Source of the DNA: Candidatus Endomicrobiellum trichonymphae
GTDB taxonomy: Bacteria > Elusimicrobiota > Endomicrobiia > Endomicrobiales > Endomicrobiaceae
Direction: 5' to 3'
Assembly: GCF_002355835.1 (NCBI RefSeq)
Contig: NZ_AP017459.1
Coordinates: forward strand, 248,001 to 312,000
Length of the DNA stretch: 64,000 bases
The stretch's first letter is position 1, and every line of letters starts with the position of its first letter. This document shows, one piece after another, positions 38,417-47,157 of this stretch. The notes below the pieces were generated by a model. It ran no database searches, was not told the DNA's origin, and was given only the letters and a program-made list of their open reading frames with translations. The position numbers and the translations under genes were made by a program.

Positions 38417-38747
38417 GAAATAAAAAATAATGTGATTATTCTATCTATTTTTACTTACAGAAGTCAATTTCAAATTGGAATTAAACAGACTTTATATCTG
38501 CCGTTTTTTTAGTTTTTTCGCTTATTATTTTATATGCGTTCGCATTGAAAAGCATTCCCATCCAGAGATAGGCATCAATAAAGAGATATTATGCAGATTT
38601 GGAATTTAATCCGCAGAACTTTAGAAAAAAGAGAGAATAAAAAGGTATTCCCGCCGTCAGAGAATTAACGATAACAGCAACCGGTTTCTTCATTTAATTT
38701 CTGTCAATATTTTGCAGCAAATGTATAAAAAACTTTTTGGTTTTGTA

Positions 38748-38781
38748 TGTCATTTTGGCATGCTGTTCCTTTGAGAAATCT
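38748..38781 (+). repeat. Dispersed intergenic repeat, copy 1
   Basis: TGTCATTTTG at the left and TTTGAGAAATCT at the right; the most diverged of three similar segments. Confidence 0.35.
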
Positions 38782-38862
38782 AAAAAAAGAACAAAATATT
38801 TTTCTATGTTTATTAAGAATATATAGTAAAAAAAGATTTATTTTTAAGAGTATATATTATTA

Positions 38863-38871
38863 TGCTAAAAT
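38863..38871 (+). promoter_or_regulatory. Extended -10 promoter of the restriction-modification locus
   Basis: TGCTAAAAT gives a TG-extended -10 box (TAAAAT at 38866-38871) about 40 bp before hsdM. The -35 region is weak. The surroundings are very AT-rich. Confidence 0.4.
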
Positions 38872-38909
38872 TATTTAAATAAACTTGATTTTAACTTTTG
38901 AAAGGATAA

Positions 38910-40373
38910 ATGATGTTTGAACAATCTTTCAAGAATATAGACGATATTTTGCGTAAAGACGCAGGCTGTAGCAGTGAACTTGATTATATTGAGCAGACTT
39001 CTTGGATTTTGTTCTTAAGATATTTAGATAGTTTAGAACAGACAAAAATCAAAGCTGCCCTGCTTGAGGACAAGAAATATACAAATATAATTTTAAAAGA
39101 ATTCCAATGGGATGTTTGGGCATGTCCGAAAAAAGGTGGTAAATTAGATTATAATGAAGCTCGTACAGGCGATGACCTTATTGATTTTGTAAATCAAAAA
39201 CTCTTTCCATATTTTAAAAAATTTAAGACTACTTCTGAAAACTATAATACGATAGAATATAAAATCGGAGAGATTTTCAGCGAACTTAAAAATAAAATCC
39301 AAAGCGGTTATAATTTAAGAGAAATATTAAATATTGTTGATGAATTGAAATTTTCCACTAGCGCTCAAAAACATGAGATGTCTCACCTTTACGAATCAAA
39401 AATTAAGAATATGGGCAATGCCGGACGTAACGGCGGGGAATACTATACTCCGCGTCCGCTTATTAGGACTATAGTAAAAGTTGTAGCGCCCAAAATAGGA
39501 GACAAAATTTATGATGGGGCTGCTGGCTCGGCGGGATTTTTGGTAGAAGCGTTTGTTTACCTGCATGAGAAAGTCAAAACGACAGGAGAGCAGTCCATAT
39601 TACAACACGATACTTTTTACGGCAAAGAGAAAAAAGCTCTTGCGTATATCATAGGAATTATGAATATGATTTTGCACGGCATAGAAGCGCCGAATATTTT
39701 GCATACGAATACTCTTTCAGAAAATATTAAAGATATGCAGGAGAAAGATAAATTCAATGTTGTTCTTGCTAATCCGCCTTTCGGCGGGAAAGAACGTTCT
39801 GAAGTACAGCAGAATTTTGATATTAGAACTGGAGAAACAGCCTTTCTGTTTTTACAGCATTTTATAAAAATACTAAAAGCGGGAGGTAAAGCCGGCGTTG
39901 TTATTAAAAATACATTTTTATCTAATACTGACAATGCTTCTGTATCGCTTCGCAAAGGATTGATTGAAAATTGTAATCTGCATACGGTGCTGGATTTGCC
40001 AAGCGGAGTGTTTATCGGAGCAGGCGTAAAAACTGTAATTTTGTTTTTTGAAAAAGGCAGTCCGACAAGAAAAATTTGGTATTATCAGTTAAATTTAGAC
40101 AGAAATCTTGGCAAGACTAATCCTTTAAGCGAAGATGATTTAGCCGATTTTGTTAAACTTCAAAAAACAAAAGCTGATTCAGATAATTCTTGGACTGTAA
40201 AAATTACGGATATAAATAAAGAAACTTATGACTTATCTGTAAAAAATTCCAATAAAAAAGATGAAACGGCAATAAGAGATCCGGAAGATATATTAAAAGA
40301 AATAGCGGCGTTAGATAAACAGTCCGTTAAAATAATTGCTGAAATTGAAAAAGTTTTAATAATGGAAAAATAA
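38910..40373 (+). CDS. hsdM: Type I restriction-modification methyltransferase subunit HsdM
   Basis: The 487-residue protein has the N-terminal HsdM helical domain and an N6-adenine methyltransferase domain with the SAM region DGAAGSAGFLVEA and catalytic NPPFGG (N288). It methylates adenine at the site chosen by HsdS and is also part of the restriction complex. Two adjacent ATG codons (38910, 38913) follow AAAGGA; the second has slightly better spacing. It is the first gene of hsdM-DUF3800-hsdS-hsdR. It is intact. Confidence 0.95.
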   Translation: MMFEQSFKNIDDILRKDAGCSSELDYIEQTSWILFLRYLDSLEQTKIKAALLEDKKYTNIILKEFQWDVWACPKKGGKLDYNEARTGDDLIDFVNQKLFPYFKKFKTTSENYNTIEYKIGEIFSELKNKIQSGYNLREILNIVDELKFSTSAQKHEMSHLYESKIKNMGNAGRNGGEYYTPRPLIRTIVKVVAPKIGDKIYDGAAGSAGFLVEAFVYLHEKVKTTGEQSILQHDTFYGKEKKALAYIIGIMNMILHGIEAPNILHTNTLSENIKDMQEKDKFNVVLANPPFGGKERSEVQQNFDIRTGETAFLFLQHFIKILKAGGKAGVVIKNTFLSNTDNASVSLRKGLIENCNLHTVLDLPSGVFIGAGVKTVILFFEKGSPTRKIWYYQLNLDRNLGKTNPLSEDDLADFVKLQKTKADSDNSWTVKITDINKETYDLSVKNSNKKDETAIRDPEDILKEIAALDKQSVKIIAEIEKVLIMEK

Positions 40374-41042
40374 ATGGCTTATATTTTTATGGATGAAAGC
40401 GGCTGTTTAGGTTTTGATTTTACAAAAGCCATAACTTCCAGATATTTTGTTATTACACTTTTAATGGCAAAGAATGATAATGTTATTAATAAAGCTGTTA
40501 GTAAAATATTTAAATCAATTCCTAAAAATGAACTTAAAGTTCATTGCGATACATTACATTGCTATAAAAAAAATGACAGGACAAGAATAAAATTATTAGC
40601 GGAGTTGAAAGGTTTGAAAGATTTGAAAGATAAGGATGTAAGCGTAATGTCTATAATTTTGAATAAGCAAAAAGTTTTTGATTATTTACAAAATGAAAGA
40701 CGCGTTTATACAATTATATAACAAAGATACTTTTGGATAGAATTATAAATAAAAGATTATTGCTTTCAGATGAAAGTATTGATTTCATAGCGTCAAGAAG
40801 AGAAACAAATAGGTTCTTAAATGAAAATTTTAAAGGTTATTTGGAAACTAAAACATTACTAAATCACAAATTAAAAATTGAGGTGAGCATAAACTCCCCG
40901 TATTCTGTTAAAGAATGCAAGCGGTAGATTTTGTGTCTTGGGCAATGTTTAGGTAATGTTTAAGAAATATGAACACGACGAGAGTTATTATTACAATATT
41001 ATCAAAAATTTGGTAGTTGATAAAGTGCCTTTATTTAGATAA
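40374..41042 (+). pseudogene. Pseudogene: DUF3800 family protein in the restriction locus
   Basis: The first 115 codons begin MAYIFMDESGCLGF, the typical DUF3800 start with an acidic DES motif. The sequence goes on in other frames: LLLSDESIDFIASRRETNRFLN from 40733, then AVDFVSWAMF and KKYEHDESYYNII to a stop at 41042. At least three breaks are present. One lies at a near-duplicated 11-base stretch (aatgttta.g at about 40944-40965). DUF3800 proteins are predicted nucleases often found near defence genes; the function of this one is unknown and it is now dead. Confidence 0.75.
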
Positions 41043-41219
41043 AAAAAGGAAAGAACGAAGAACCTTAAAAACACTTTAGGCTTTTAAACCTTGAGGAACC
41101 ATTCGGAGCCCCATTTTTAAAGGAAATTACCTTCGCTCACTACTCAGCATAATATAAAATTATATGTAAATGTCAATAATTTGCATTTTAAGATGCTAAA
41201 TAGCTTCAAAGGTTTAGTG

Positions 41220-42491
41220 ATGAGAATAAATAGTAAGTGGGAAGTGAAAAAACTTGGGGAAATTTGTACTTTCATTAATGGATTATGGGCTGGGAAAAAA
41301 TGTCCGTTTATTAATGTTTATGTTATTAGAAATACTAATTTTACTAAAGATGGAAAACTTGATTTATCGAATGTTGTAAATTTATCTCTTGAAAAAAAGC
41401 AATATGAGAAAAAAAGATTAGAGTATGATGATATAATATTAGAAAAGTCTGGAGGAGGACCGAAACAACCCGTCGGAAGAGTTGTTCTTTTTGATATTAA
41501 AAAAGGAAATTTCTCATTTAGCAATTTCACATCAGTTATAAGAATTATTAATAAGAGATATGTATATCCAAAATATTTGTATAACTATTTGTTTTATTGT
41601 TATATATCTGGCATGACTGAGGTTATGCAAAGTCACTCAACAGGTATTAGAAATCTTAATTTTGATGAATATAAGAAAATTAATATAGTATTTCCTTCTA
41701 TTTCAGAGCAGAAAAAAATTGTTGCTAAACTTGATAAATTTTCAGAAAATATAAAAAGACTTGAGGATGCGTCAAGAAAAAATCTTCAGAATGCAAAAGA
41801 TTTATTTAATAGCGTTTTGAATGAAACGTTTAAAAATAAATCTGCCGTAGCCAATGATAATAGACAAGTATATAAAAAAACGCATTGGGAAGTGAAAAAA
41901 CTTGGGGAAATTTGTACTTTCATTAATGGATTATGGGCTGGGAAAAAATGTCCGTTTATTAATGTTTATGTTATTAGAAATACTAATTTTACTAAAGATG
42001 GAAAACTTGATTTATCGAATGTTGTAAATTTATCTCTTGAAAAAAAGCAATATGAGAAAAAAAGATTAGAGTATGATGATATAATATTAGAAAAGTCTGG
42101 AGGAGGACCGAAACAACCCGTCGGAAGAGTTGTTCTTTTTGATATTAAAAAAGGAAATTTCTCATTTAGCAATTTCACATCAGTTATAAGAATTATTAAT
42201 AAGAGATATGTATATCCAAAATATTTGTATAACTATTTGTTTTATTGTTATATATCTGGCATGACTGAGGTTATGCAAAGTCACTCAACAGGTATTAGAA
42301 ATCTTAATTTTGATGAATATAAGAAAATTAATATAGTATTTCCTTCTATTTCAGAGCAGAAAAAAATTGTTGCCAGACTTGACAAACTATCTGCAGAAAC
42401 AAAAAAATTAGAAATTGTTTATCAAAAGAAAATAGATGGTTTAGCAGAACTAAAAAAATCTGTGTTTAAACAAACATTTGATTGCGGGTAG
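41220..42491 (+). CDS. hsdS: Type I specificity subunit HsdS with two identical recognition domains
   Basis: From ATG 41220 (MRINSKWEVKKLGEI) the protein has 423 residues, with AAAGG upstream; an in-frame ATG at 41181 adds 13 residues. Two target-recognition domains, each followed by a coiled spacer helix, give the usual HsdS layout. Unusually, the domains are identical from WEVKKLGEI to SEQKKIVA, while the helices after them differ (AKLDKFSENIKRLED against ARLDKLSAETKKLEI). Normal HsdS domains differ and read two different half-sites. This one should read the same half-site twice, giving a symmetric bipartite target (inference from the pseudo-dyad of HsdS). Confidence 0.93.
   Translation: MRINSKWEVKKLGEICTFINGLWAGKKCPFINVYVIRNTNFTKDGKLDLSNVVNLSLEKKQYEKKRLEYDDIILEKSGGGPKQPVGRVVLFDIKKGNFSFSNFTSVIRIINKRYVYPKYLYNYLFYCYISGMTEVMQSHSTGIRNLNFDEYKKINIVFPSISEQKKIVAKLDKFSENIKRLEDASRKNLQNAKDLFNSVLNETFKNKSAVANDNRQVYKKTHWEVKKLGEICTFINGLWAGKKCPFINVYVIRNTNFTKDGKLDLSNVVNLSLEKKQYEKKRLEYDDIILEKSGGGPKQPVGRVVLFDIKKGNFSFSNFTSVIRIINKRYVYPKYLYNYLFYCYISGMTEVMQSHSTGIRNLNFDEYKKINIVFPSISEQKKIVARLDKLSAETKKLEIVYQKKIDGLAELKKSVFKQTFDCG
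41238..41725 (+). repeat. Perfect direct repeat, copy A (hsdS recognition domain 1)
   Basis: A stretch of 488 bp is identical, base for base by eye, to 41886-42373, with an offset of 648 bp (216 codons, in frame). The 160 bp between the copies are unique. Confidence 0.97.
41886..42373 (+). repeat. Perfect direct repeat, copy B (hsdS recognition domain 2)
   Basis: Second copy of the 488-bp unit. Identity includes silent positions, so the duplication or gene conversion is recent. Sequence differs immediately outside both ends. Confidence 0.97.
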
Positions 42492-42526
42492 AGGTTTTTT
42501 GCAGAAAGGTAAGAGTGTTATTTATC

Positions 42527-42564
42527 TGTCATTCTGAAAAGGCGAAGCTTTTGAGAAATCCAGT
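42527..42564 (+). repeat. Dispersed intergenic repeat, copy 2
   Basis: TGTCATTCTGA at the left and GAGAAATCCAGT at the right. Related segments are at 38748-38781 and 51616-51650. All three lie between genes. Confidence 0.45.
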
Positions 42565-42618
42565 GTTTATATGTTATTGATGTCGAGTATGATAAGGCAA
42601 AACTTGTAGAGAGTAATT

Positions 42619-44925
42619 ATGAACGAAGCGGAAACAAGGGCAGAACTTATAGATCCTAAACTGAAGGACAGCGGCTGGATTGAGGAAAATAATTGTAAAA
42701 TTTTTCGCGAGTTTACTATAGCTGAACCTAAAATCGGACTGCGTTCTTCTCATGGTCTTAAGGCAGATTATGTACTTTCTTATAAAAATGTGAAACTTGC
42801 TGTTGTTGAAGCTAAGAAATCGTCTTTATCTGCCGGCGATGGTGTCAATCAGTCTAAACTGTATGCGCAAAAGTTAAATATTCGTTACGCTTTAGCGACT
42901 AACGGCAGGGGAATTTATTTTATTGATATGGAAACAGGCAAAGAGAAAGAAATAGACAAATTTCCCGATCCGGATGAACTTTATAATAATATTTTCGCAA
43001 TGCAAAATGAATGGCGCGATAGGTTTAATTCCGAGCCTTTTGAAAATAAAGGCGGGTCAATATCTGTGCGTTATTATCAGGAAATAGCCGTAAATAAAGT
43101 TATGTGCGCCGTCTCGGAAAATAAAAATCGTATTTTATTAACTTTAGCCACAGGTACAGGCAAGACTTATATAGCATTTCAAATTGCGTGGAAACTTTTT
43201 AAAACGCGCTGGAATATAAATAAAGACGGCAAAAGGCTGCCGCGTATATTGTTTTTAGCGGATAGAAATATTTTGGCAGACCAAGCGTTTAATACTTTTT
43301 CCGCTTTTCCTGAGGACGCTTTAAAACGCATTAAACCTGAAGAAATAAAAAAGACGGGCAGAGTCCCGACAAACGGCAGTATTTTCTTCACAATTTTTCA
43401 AACTTTTATGAGCGGCGCAGATGAAAAACCCTATTTCGGTCAGTATCCGAAAGATTATTTCGATTTTATTATAATTGACGAATGCCACAGAGGCGGAGCA
43501 AATGACGAGAGTCGGTGGCGCGCTATTTTAGATTATTTCTATCCGGCAGTGCATCTTGGAATGACTGCCACGCCCAAACGTGAAAAAAACGCAGATACAT
43601 ATAAATATTTTGGTGATCCTGTATATATTTATTCTCTTAAAGACGGAATAAACGACGGGTTTTTAACGCCTTTTAAAGTTCGTCGTATTCAAACAACTTT
43701 AGACAGCTATATTTATACTCCTGATGATGATGTTATTGAAGGAGAAGTTAAAAAAAATCATGAGTATGTAATAGAAGAGTTTAATCGAGATATTGAAATT
43801 GAAGAAAGAGAAAAAAAGCATGTTAAAATTTTTATGAATGAAATAGATCAAAAAGAAAAAACGCTTGTTTTTGGCGCAAATCAAGATCATGCGGCTTTGC
43901 TCAGGGATTTAATAAACCAAATTAAAACTATCGAAAATCCTGACTATTGCGTAAGAGTAACTTCAAATGACTGTGAAATAGGGAACCAGCATTTGAGAGA
44001 TTTTCAAGATAATGATAAAACAATTCCTACTATTTTAACTACTTCTCAAAAACTTTCTACGGGTGTTGACGCAAGAAATGTGAGAAATATTGTGCTTATG
44101 CGTTCCGTAAATTCTATGATTGAGTTTAAGCAGATAATAGGCAGAGGAACAAGACTTTTTGACGGTAAAGAATACTTTACAATATATGATTTTGTCGGTG
44201 CTTATAAAAACTTTTCTGATTCTCAATGGGACGGAGAACCTGTAGAAGATGCAGATATTTATGAATCTACTAAAAAAGAACAGATAAAGAGCTTTAAATC
44301 GTCTGATATTGCAGGAGCAGAGGCTTTGCTTGAACGTCCTAAAAAACAGAAAGTTAAAATAAAATTAGCGCCGGGTAAAGAAAGAGAAATTCAATACATG
44401 TCACGGACATCATTTTGGGATGCAAGCGGAATTCCTATATCTGCCGAGCAATTTATATATAAATTATTTGGGAAACTTCCTGAGTTTTTTAAAAATGAGC
44501 AAGAATTAAGAGATATTTGGTCTTATCCGGATACGCGGAAAAAATTTTTAGAAAAACTTGAGCATGCAGGATACGGGCGTAAAGAACTTGAAATTTTACA
44601 GCAACTTACATATACGCAAAACAGCGATTTGTTTGATGCTTTAGAATATCTTGCATATAACGTTAAACCTTTGACAAGAGCGGCTCGAGCAGGAAAAGCA
44701 AAAAATGAAATAGCGAAAGTTGAAGAATTTGAAGATAAGCAAAAAGCTTTTTTAGAGTTTGTTTTGGAAAAGTATGTAGATGCAGGCGTAAAAGAATTGG
44801 AACAAGAAAAGTTGTCTGAGCTTGTCAAGCTGAGATATAACACTATTGATGACGGTTTGGCGGAATTAGGGGATGCTGAACAAATCAAAGAAGTTTTTAT
44901 ATCCTTTCAAAAATATTTGTATTGA
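42619..44925 (+). CDS. hsdR: Type I restriction endonuclease subunit HsdR
   Basis: The protein has 768 residues. An N-terminal nuclease domain carries VEAKK (E64, K66). A superfamily 2 motor follows with Walker A ATGTGKT (177-183), DECH at 287-290 and MTATPKR, then a C-terminal HsdM-contact region. It translocates and cuts unmethylated DNA. It lies 127 bp after hsdS and has no frame break, so the whole restriction system may be active. The length is at the short end for HsdR but matches this subtype. Confidence 0.94.
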   Translation: MNEAETRAELIDPKLKDSGWIEENNCKIFREFTIAEPKIGLRSSHGLKADYVLSYKNVKLAVVEAKKSSLSAGDGVNQSKLYAQKLNIRYALATNGRGIYFIDMETGKEKEIDKFPDPDELYNNIFAMQNEWRDRFNSEPFENKGGSISVRYYQEIAVNKVMCAVSENKNRILLTLATGTGKTYIAFQIAWKLFKTRWNINKDGKRLPRILFLADRNILADQAFNTFSAFPEDALKRIKPEEIKKTGRVPTNGSIFFTIFQTFMSGADEKPYFGQYPKDYFDFIIIDECHRGGANDESRWRAILDYFYPAVHLGMTATPKREKNADTYKYFGDPVYIYSLKDGINDGFLTPFKVRRIQTTLDSYIYTPDDDVIEGEVKKNHEYVIEEFNRDIEIEEREKKHVKIFMNEIDQKEKTLVFGANQDHAALLRDLINQIKTIENPDYCVRVTSNDCEIGNQHLRDFQDNDKTIPTILTTSQKLSTGVDARNVRNIVLMRSVNSMIEFKQIIGRGTRLFDGKEYFTIYDFVGAYKNFSDSQWDGEPVEDADIYESTKKEQIKSFKSSDIAGAEALLERPKKQKVKIKLAPGKEREIQYMSRTSFWDASGIPISAEQFIYKLFGKLPEFFKNEQELRDIWSYPDTRKKFLEKLEHAGYGRKELEILQQLTYTQNSDLFDALEYLAYNVKPLTRAARAGKAKNEIAKVEEFEDKQKAFLEFVLEKYVDAGVKELEQEKLSELVKLRYNTIDDGLAELGDAEQIKEVFISFQKYLY

Positions 44926-44937
44926 TACGTAAACAAA

Positions 44938-45462
44938 ATGAAAAACGCTGTATATTTAAGTTTAGGGTCAAACGTCGGCGACAGAGCGGAAAATATTGTT
45001 TCCGCTTTATCTTTTTTGCAAAGCAGTTTATTTGCAGATATTAAAAAGATTTCTTCTTTTTATGAAACGGCGCCTATTGGTCCTAAACAAAGAAGTTTTT
45101 ATAATATTGTAATTGAAGCGCAGACAGATTTAAAACCGGATGATTTGCTTTTATTTATAAAACAGGCTGAACATATTTTAGGGCGGAGGAAGACGATAAG
45201 ATGGGGGCCGCGCGTTATTGATATTGACATTCTGCTTTTTTGCAGAAAAATTATTAATCAAACCGGTTTAACTGTGCCGCATAAAGAGATACAGAACAGA
45301 CTTTTTGTTTTAATTCCGTTAAGCGAAATAGCTGGCGACTTTGTACACCCTGTTTTAAAACAGAAAATCAGCGGTATTTTATACGATAAATCATTGACAC
45401 TTAAATGCCAAAAGGTTAAAATCATACAAACAAATATTGCAAATCGGAGTTTGAAAAATTGA
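44938..45462 (+). CDS. folK: 6-hydroxymethyl-7,8-dihydropterin pyrophosphokinase
   Basis: This 174-residue protein has the HPPK motifs LSLGSNVGDR near the N-terminus, FYETAPIG and GPRVIDIDILLF with the two metal-binding aspartates. It transfers pyrophosphate to the pterin, the step before dihydropteroate synthase (folP at 62.8 kb). It begins a run of cofactor genes: folK-panB-panC-nadB. Confidence 0.93.
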   Translation: MKNAVYLSLGSNVGDRAENIVSALSFLQSSLFADIKKISSFYETAPIGPKQRSFYNIVIEAQTDLKPDDLLLFIKQAEHILGRRKTIRWGPRVIDIDILLFCRKIINQTGLTVPHKEIQNRLFVLIPLSEIAGDFVHPVLKQKISGILYDKSLTLKCQKVKIIQTNIANRSLKN

Positions 45463-45508
45463 AAACGGAACGAACGGAATGACAAAAAGAAACGGATTGA
45501 ATTTTTAA

Positions 45509-46309
45509 ATGAAGAAAAAAACGGTTTTAACGATTTTAAAGAAAAAACAGTCCGGCGAAAAAATAACAATGCTTACCTGTTATGATTATGTTACTGCAAA
45601 GCTTATTTCCTCACAGGATATTGATGTGTTGCTTGTAGGAGATTCTCTCGGCAACGTTAAACTTGGCTACGAGAATACTCTTTCCGTTACAGTCGACGAT
45701 ATGATATACCATACAAAATCCGTAAAAAGAGGTAATGACGGCGCTTTGCTTATTACTGATATGCCGTTTATGTCTTATGAAATAACTGTTGAAGATGCTG
45801 TTAAAAATGCGGCAAGAATTGTTAAGGAAGGCGGAGCAGAAGCGGTAAAAGTTGAGGGCGGAATTGAAATTGTAGATAGGGTTAAGGCAATTTCGGACGC
45901 GAAAGTTCCTATCGTCGGACATTTAGGGCTTACCCCGCAGTCGATAAATAAATTCGGCGGTTTTAAAATTCAGGGAAGAACGGAAGAAGAGCGCGGGAGA
46001 CTGATTGCCGATGCTGAAGCACTAGAGAAAACCGGCGCATTTGCGGTCGTTTTGGAGGCTGTTCCCGAACAGCTTGCAAAAGAAGTTACAGAGCGCTTGA
46101 AAATTCCTACGATAGGCATAGGTTCAGGCCGTTATTGCGACGGACAGGTTTTAGTTGTTGACGATATGCTGGGAATGTTTACTGATTTTACGCCTAAATT
46201 TGTAAAAAAATATGCCGAAATTGGCGAAATGGTGCGAACTGCAGTAAAAAACTATATAGATGAAGTAAAAAAAGGACAATTCCCGCGTGAAGAGAATACA
46301 TATAAATGA
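45509..46309 (+). CDS. panB: 3-methyl-2-oxobutanoate hydroxymethyltransferase
   Basis: This 266-residue TIM-barrel enzyme has [25 protein letters not shown] and GHLGLTPQS motifs. It makes ketopantoate for pantothenate and CoA. It overlaps panC by 4 bp (ATGA). It is intact. Confidence 0.96.
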   Translation: MKKKTVLTILKKKQSGEKITMLTCYDYVTAKLISSQDIDVLLVGDSLGNVKLGYENTLSVTVDDMIYHTKSVKRGNDGALLITDMPFMSYEITVEDAVKNAARIVKEGGAEAVKVEGGIEIVDRVKAISDAKVPIVGHLGLTPQSINKFGGFKIQGRTEEERGRLIADAEALEKTGAFAVVLEAVPEQLAKEVTERLKIPTIGIGSGRYCDGQVLVVDDMLGMFTDFTPKFVKKYAEIGEMVRTAVKNYIDEVKKGQFPREENTYK

Positions 46310-47157
46310 AAATTATAAAAAATGCTTCGCAGATGCAGAAAATTGCTTTAAGACATATTAAAGACGGTGATGAAATAGGACTTGTCCCTACAATGGGAGC
46401 TTTGCATGAAGGTCATATTTCTTTGATTGCAAAGTCTGTAAAAAATGATGATATCACTATAGTATCGATTTTTGTAAATCCGATACAATTTGGTCCCAAT
46501 GAAGATTATTTAAAGTACCCTAGACCTGTCAAAAAAGATAAGGAAATCTGTAAAAAAAATCATGTGGATTATGTTTTTATGCCGTCGGTAAACGATATGT
46601 TTCCGGCGGATCATAAAACTTTTATAGAAGTAAAAACCTTGCAGGATATTTTATGCGGAGCGTTCAGGATAAATCATTTCAAAGGTGTTGCCACAGTTGT
46701 TGCAAAACTTTTTAACATATCGTGCGCCGACAGAGCCTATTTTGGAATGAAAGATTTTCAACAGCTTAAGATTATAGAGAAAATGGGTAAAGATTTAAAT
46801 TTCAGGACTAAAATTATTCTATGTTCTATCGTAAGGGAAAGAAACGGTCTTGCTCTTTCAAGCAGAAATTCTTATTTGAGCGCTGAAGGAAAAAAGAGAA
46901 GCTTAAATATTTCTAAAAGTTTAAAAGAAGCAGCGGAAGATTTTAAACGCAGAGATTTAAATTTTGTCAAGAAAACTGTCATAAATAAACTCAAGAAAAT
47001 ACCGGGAAGCGAAATTGATTATGCTGAAATTGTAAATTTTGACGATTTGTTGCCAGCTGATAAGAATACGAAAAAAGCAGTTTTTGCGGTAGCCGTATGG
47101 ATAGGAAAAACAAGACTCATAGATAACATTATGATGATAAAGGATAAAGATAGCTAA
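46306..47157 (+). CDS. panC: Pantothenate synthetase
   Basis: The 283-residue protein has the nucleotide-binding [29 protein letters not shown] and the SSRNSYLS loop. It joins pantoate and beta-alanine. The start overlaps panB by 4 bp; nadB starts at the next base after its stop. panD, which would supply beta-alanine, is not in the window. Confidence 0.96.
   Translation: MKIIKNASQMQKIALRHIKDGDEIGLVPTMGALHEGHISLIAKSVKNDDITIVSIFVNPIQFGPNEDYLKYPRPVKKDKEICKKNHVDYVFMPSVNDMFPADHKTFIEVKTLQDILCGAFRINHFKGVATVVAKLFNISCADRAYFGMKDFQQLKIIEKMGKDLNFRTKIILCSIVRERNGLALSSRNSYLSAEGKKRSLNISKSLKEAAEDFKRRDLNFVKKTVINKLKKIPGSEIDYAEIVNFDDLLPADKNTKKAVFAVAVWIGKTRLIDNIMMIKDKDS

Larger units (their letters stand above)
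38417..38909 (-). pseudogene. Gap with a decayed minus-strand gene fragment
   Basis: Between 38693 and 38481 on the minus strand, MKKPVAVIVNSLTAGIPFYS stops early, and another frame continues as FIDAYLWMGMLFNANAYKI to a stop at 38481. Both look like parts of one small membrane protein. No family is recognised. The remaining 38700-38850 holds one copy of the dispersed repeat (38748-38781) and AT-rich sequence. Confidence 0.35.

Noticed and set aside
41318-42178. Two identical 70-codon minus-strand frames
   Set aside because: They are mirror shadows of the duplicated hsdS domain.
41238-42373. hsdS repeat as a simple assembly duplication
   Set aside because: The 160 bp between the copies is unique coding sequence for the spacer helix, and the second copy runs into a different helix; a collapsed or doubled read would not produce this. 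It still deserves read-depth checking.
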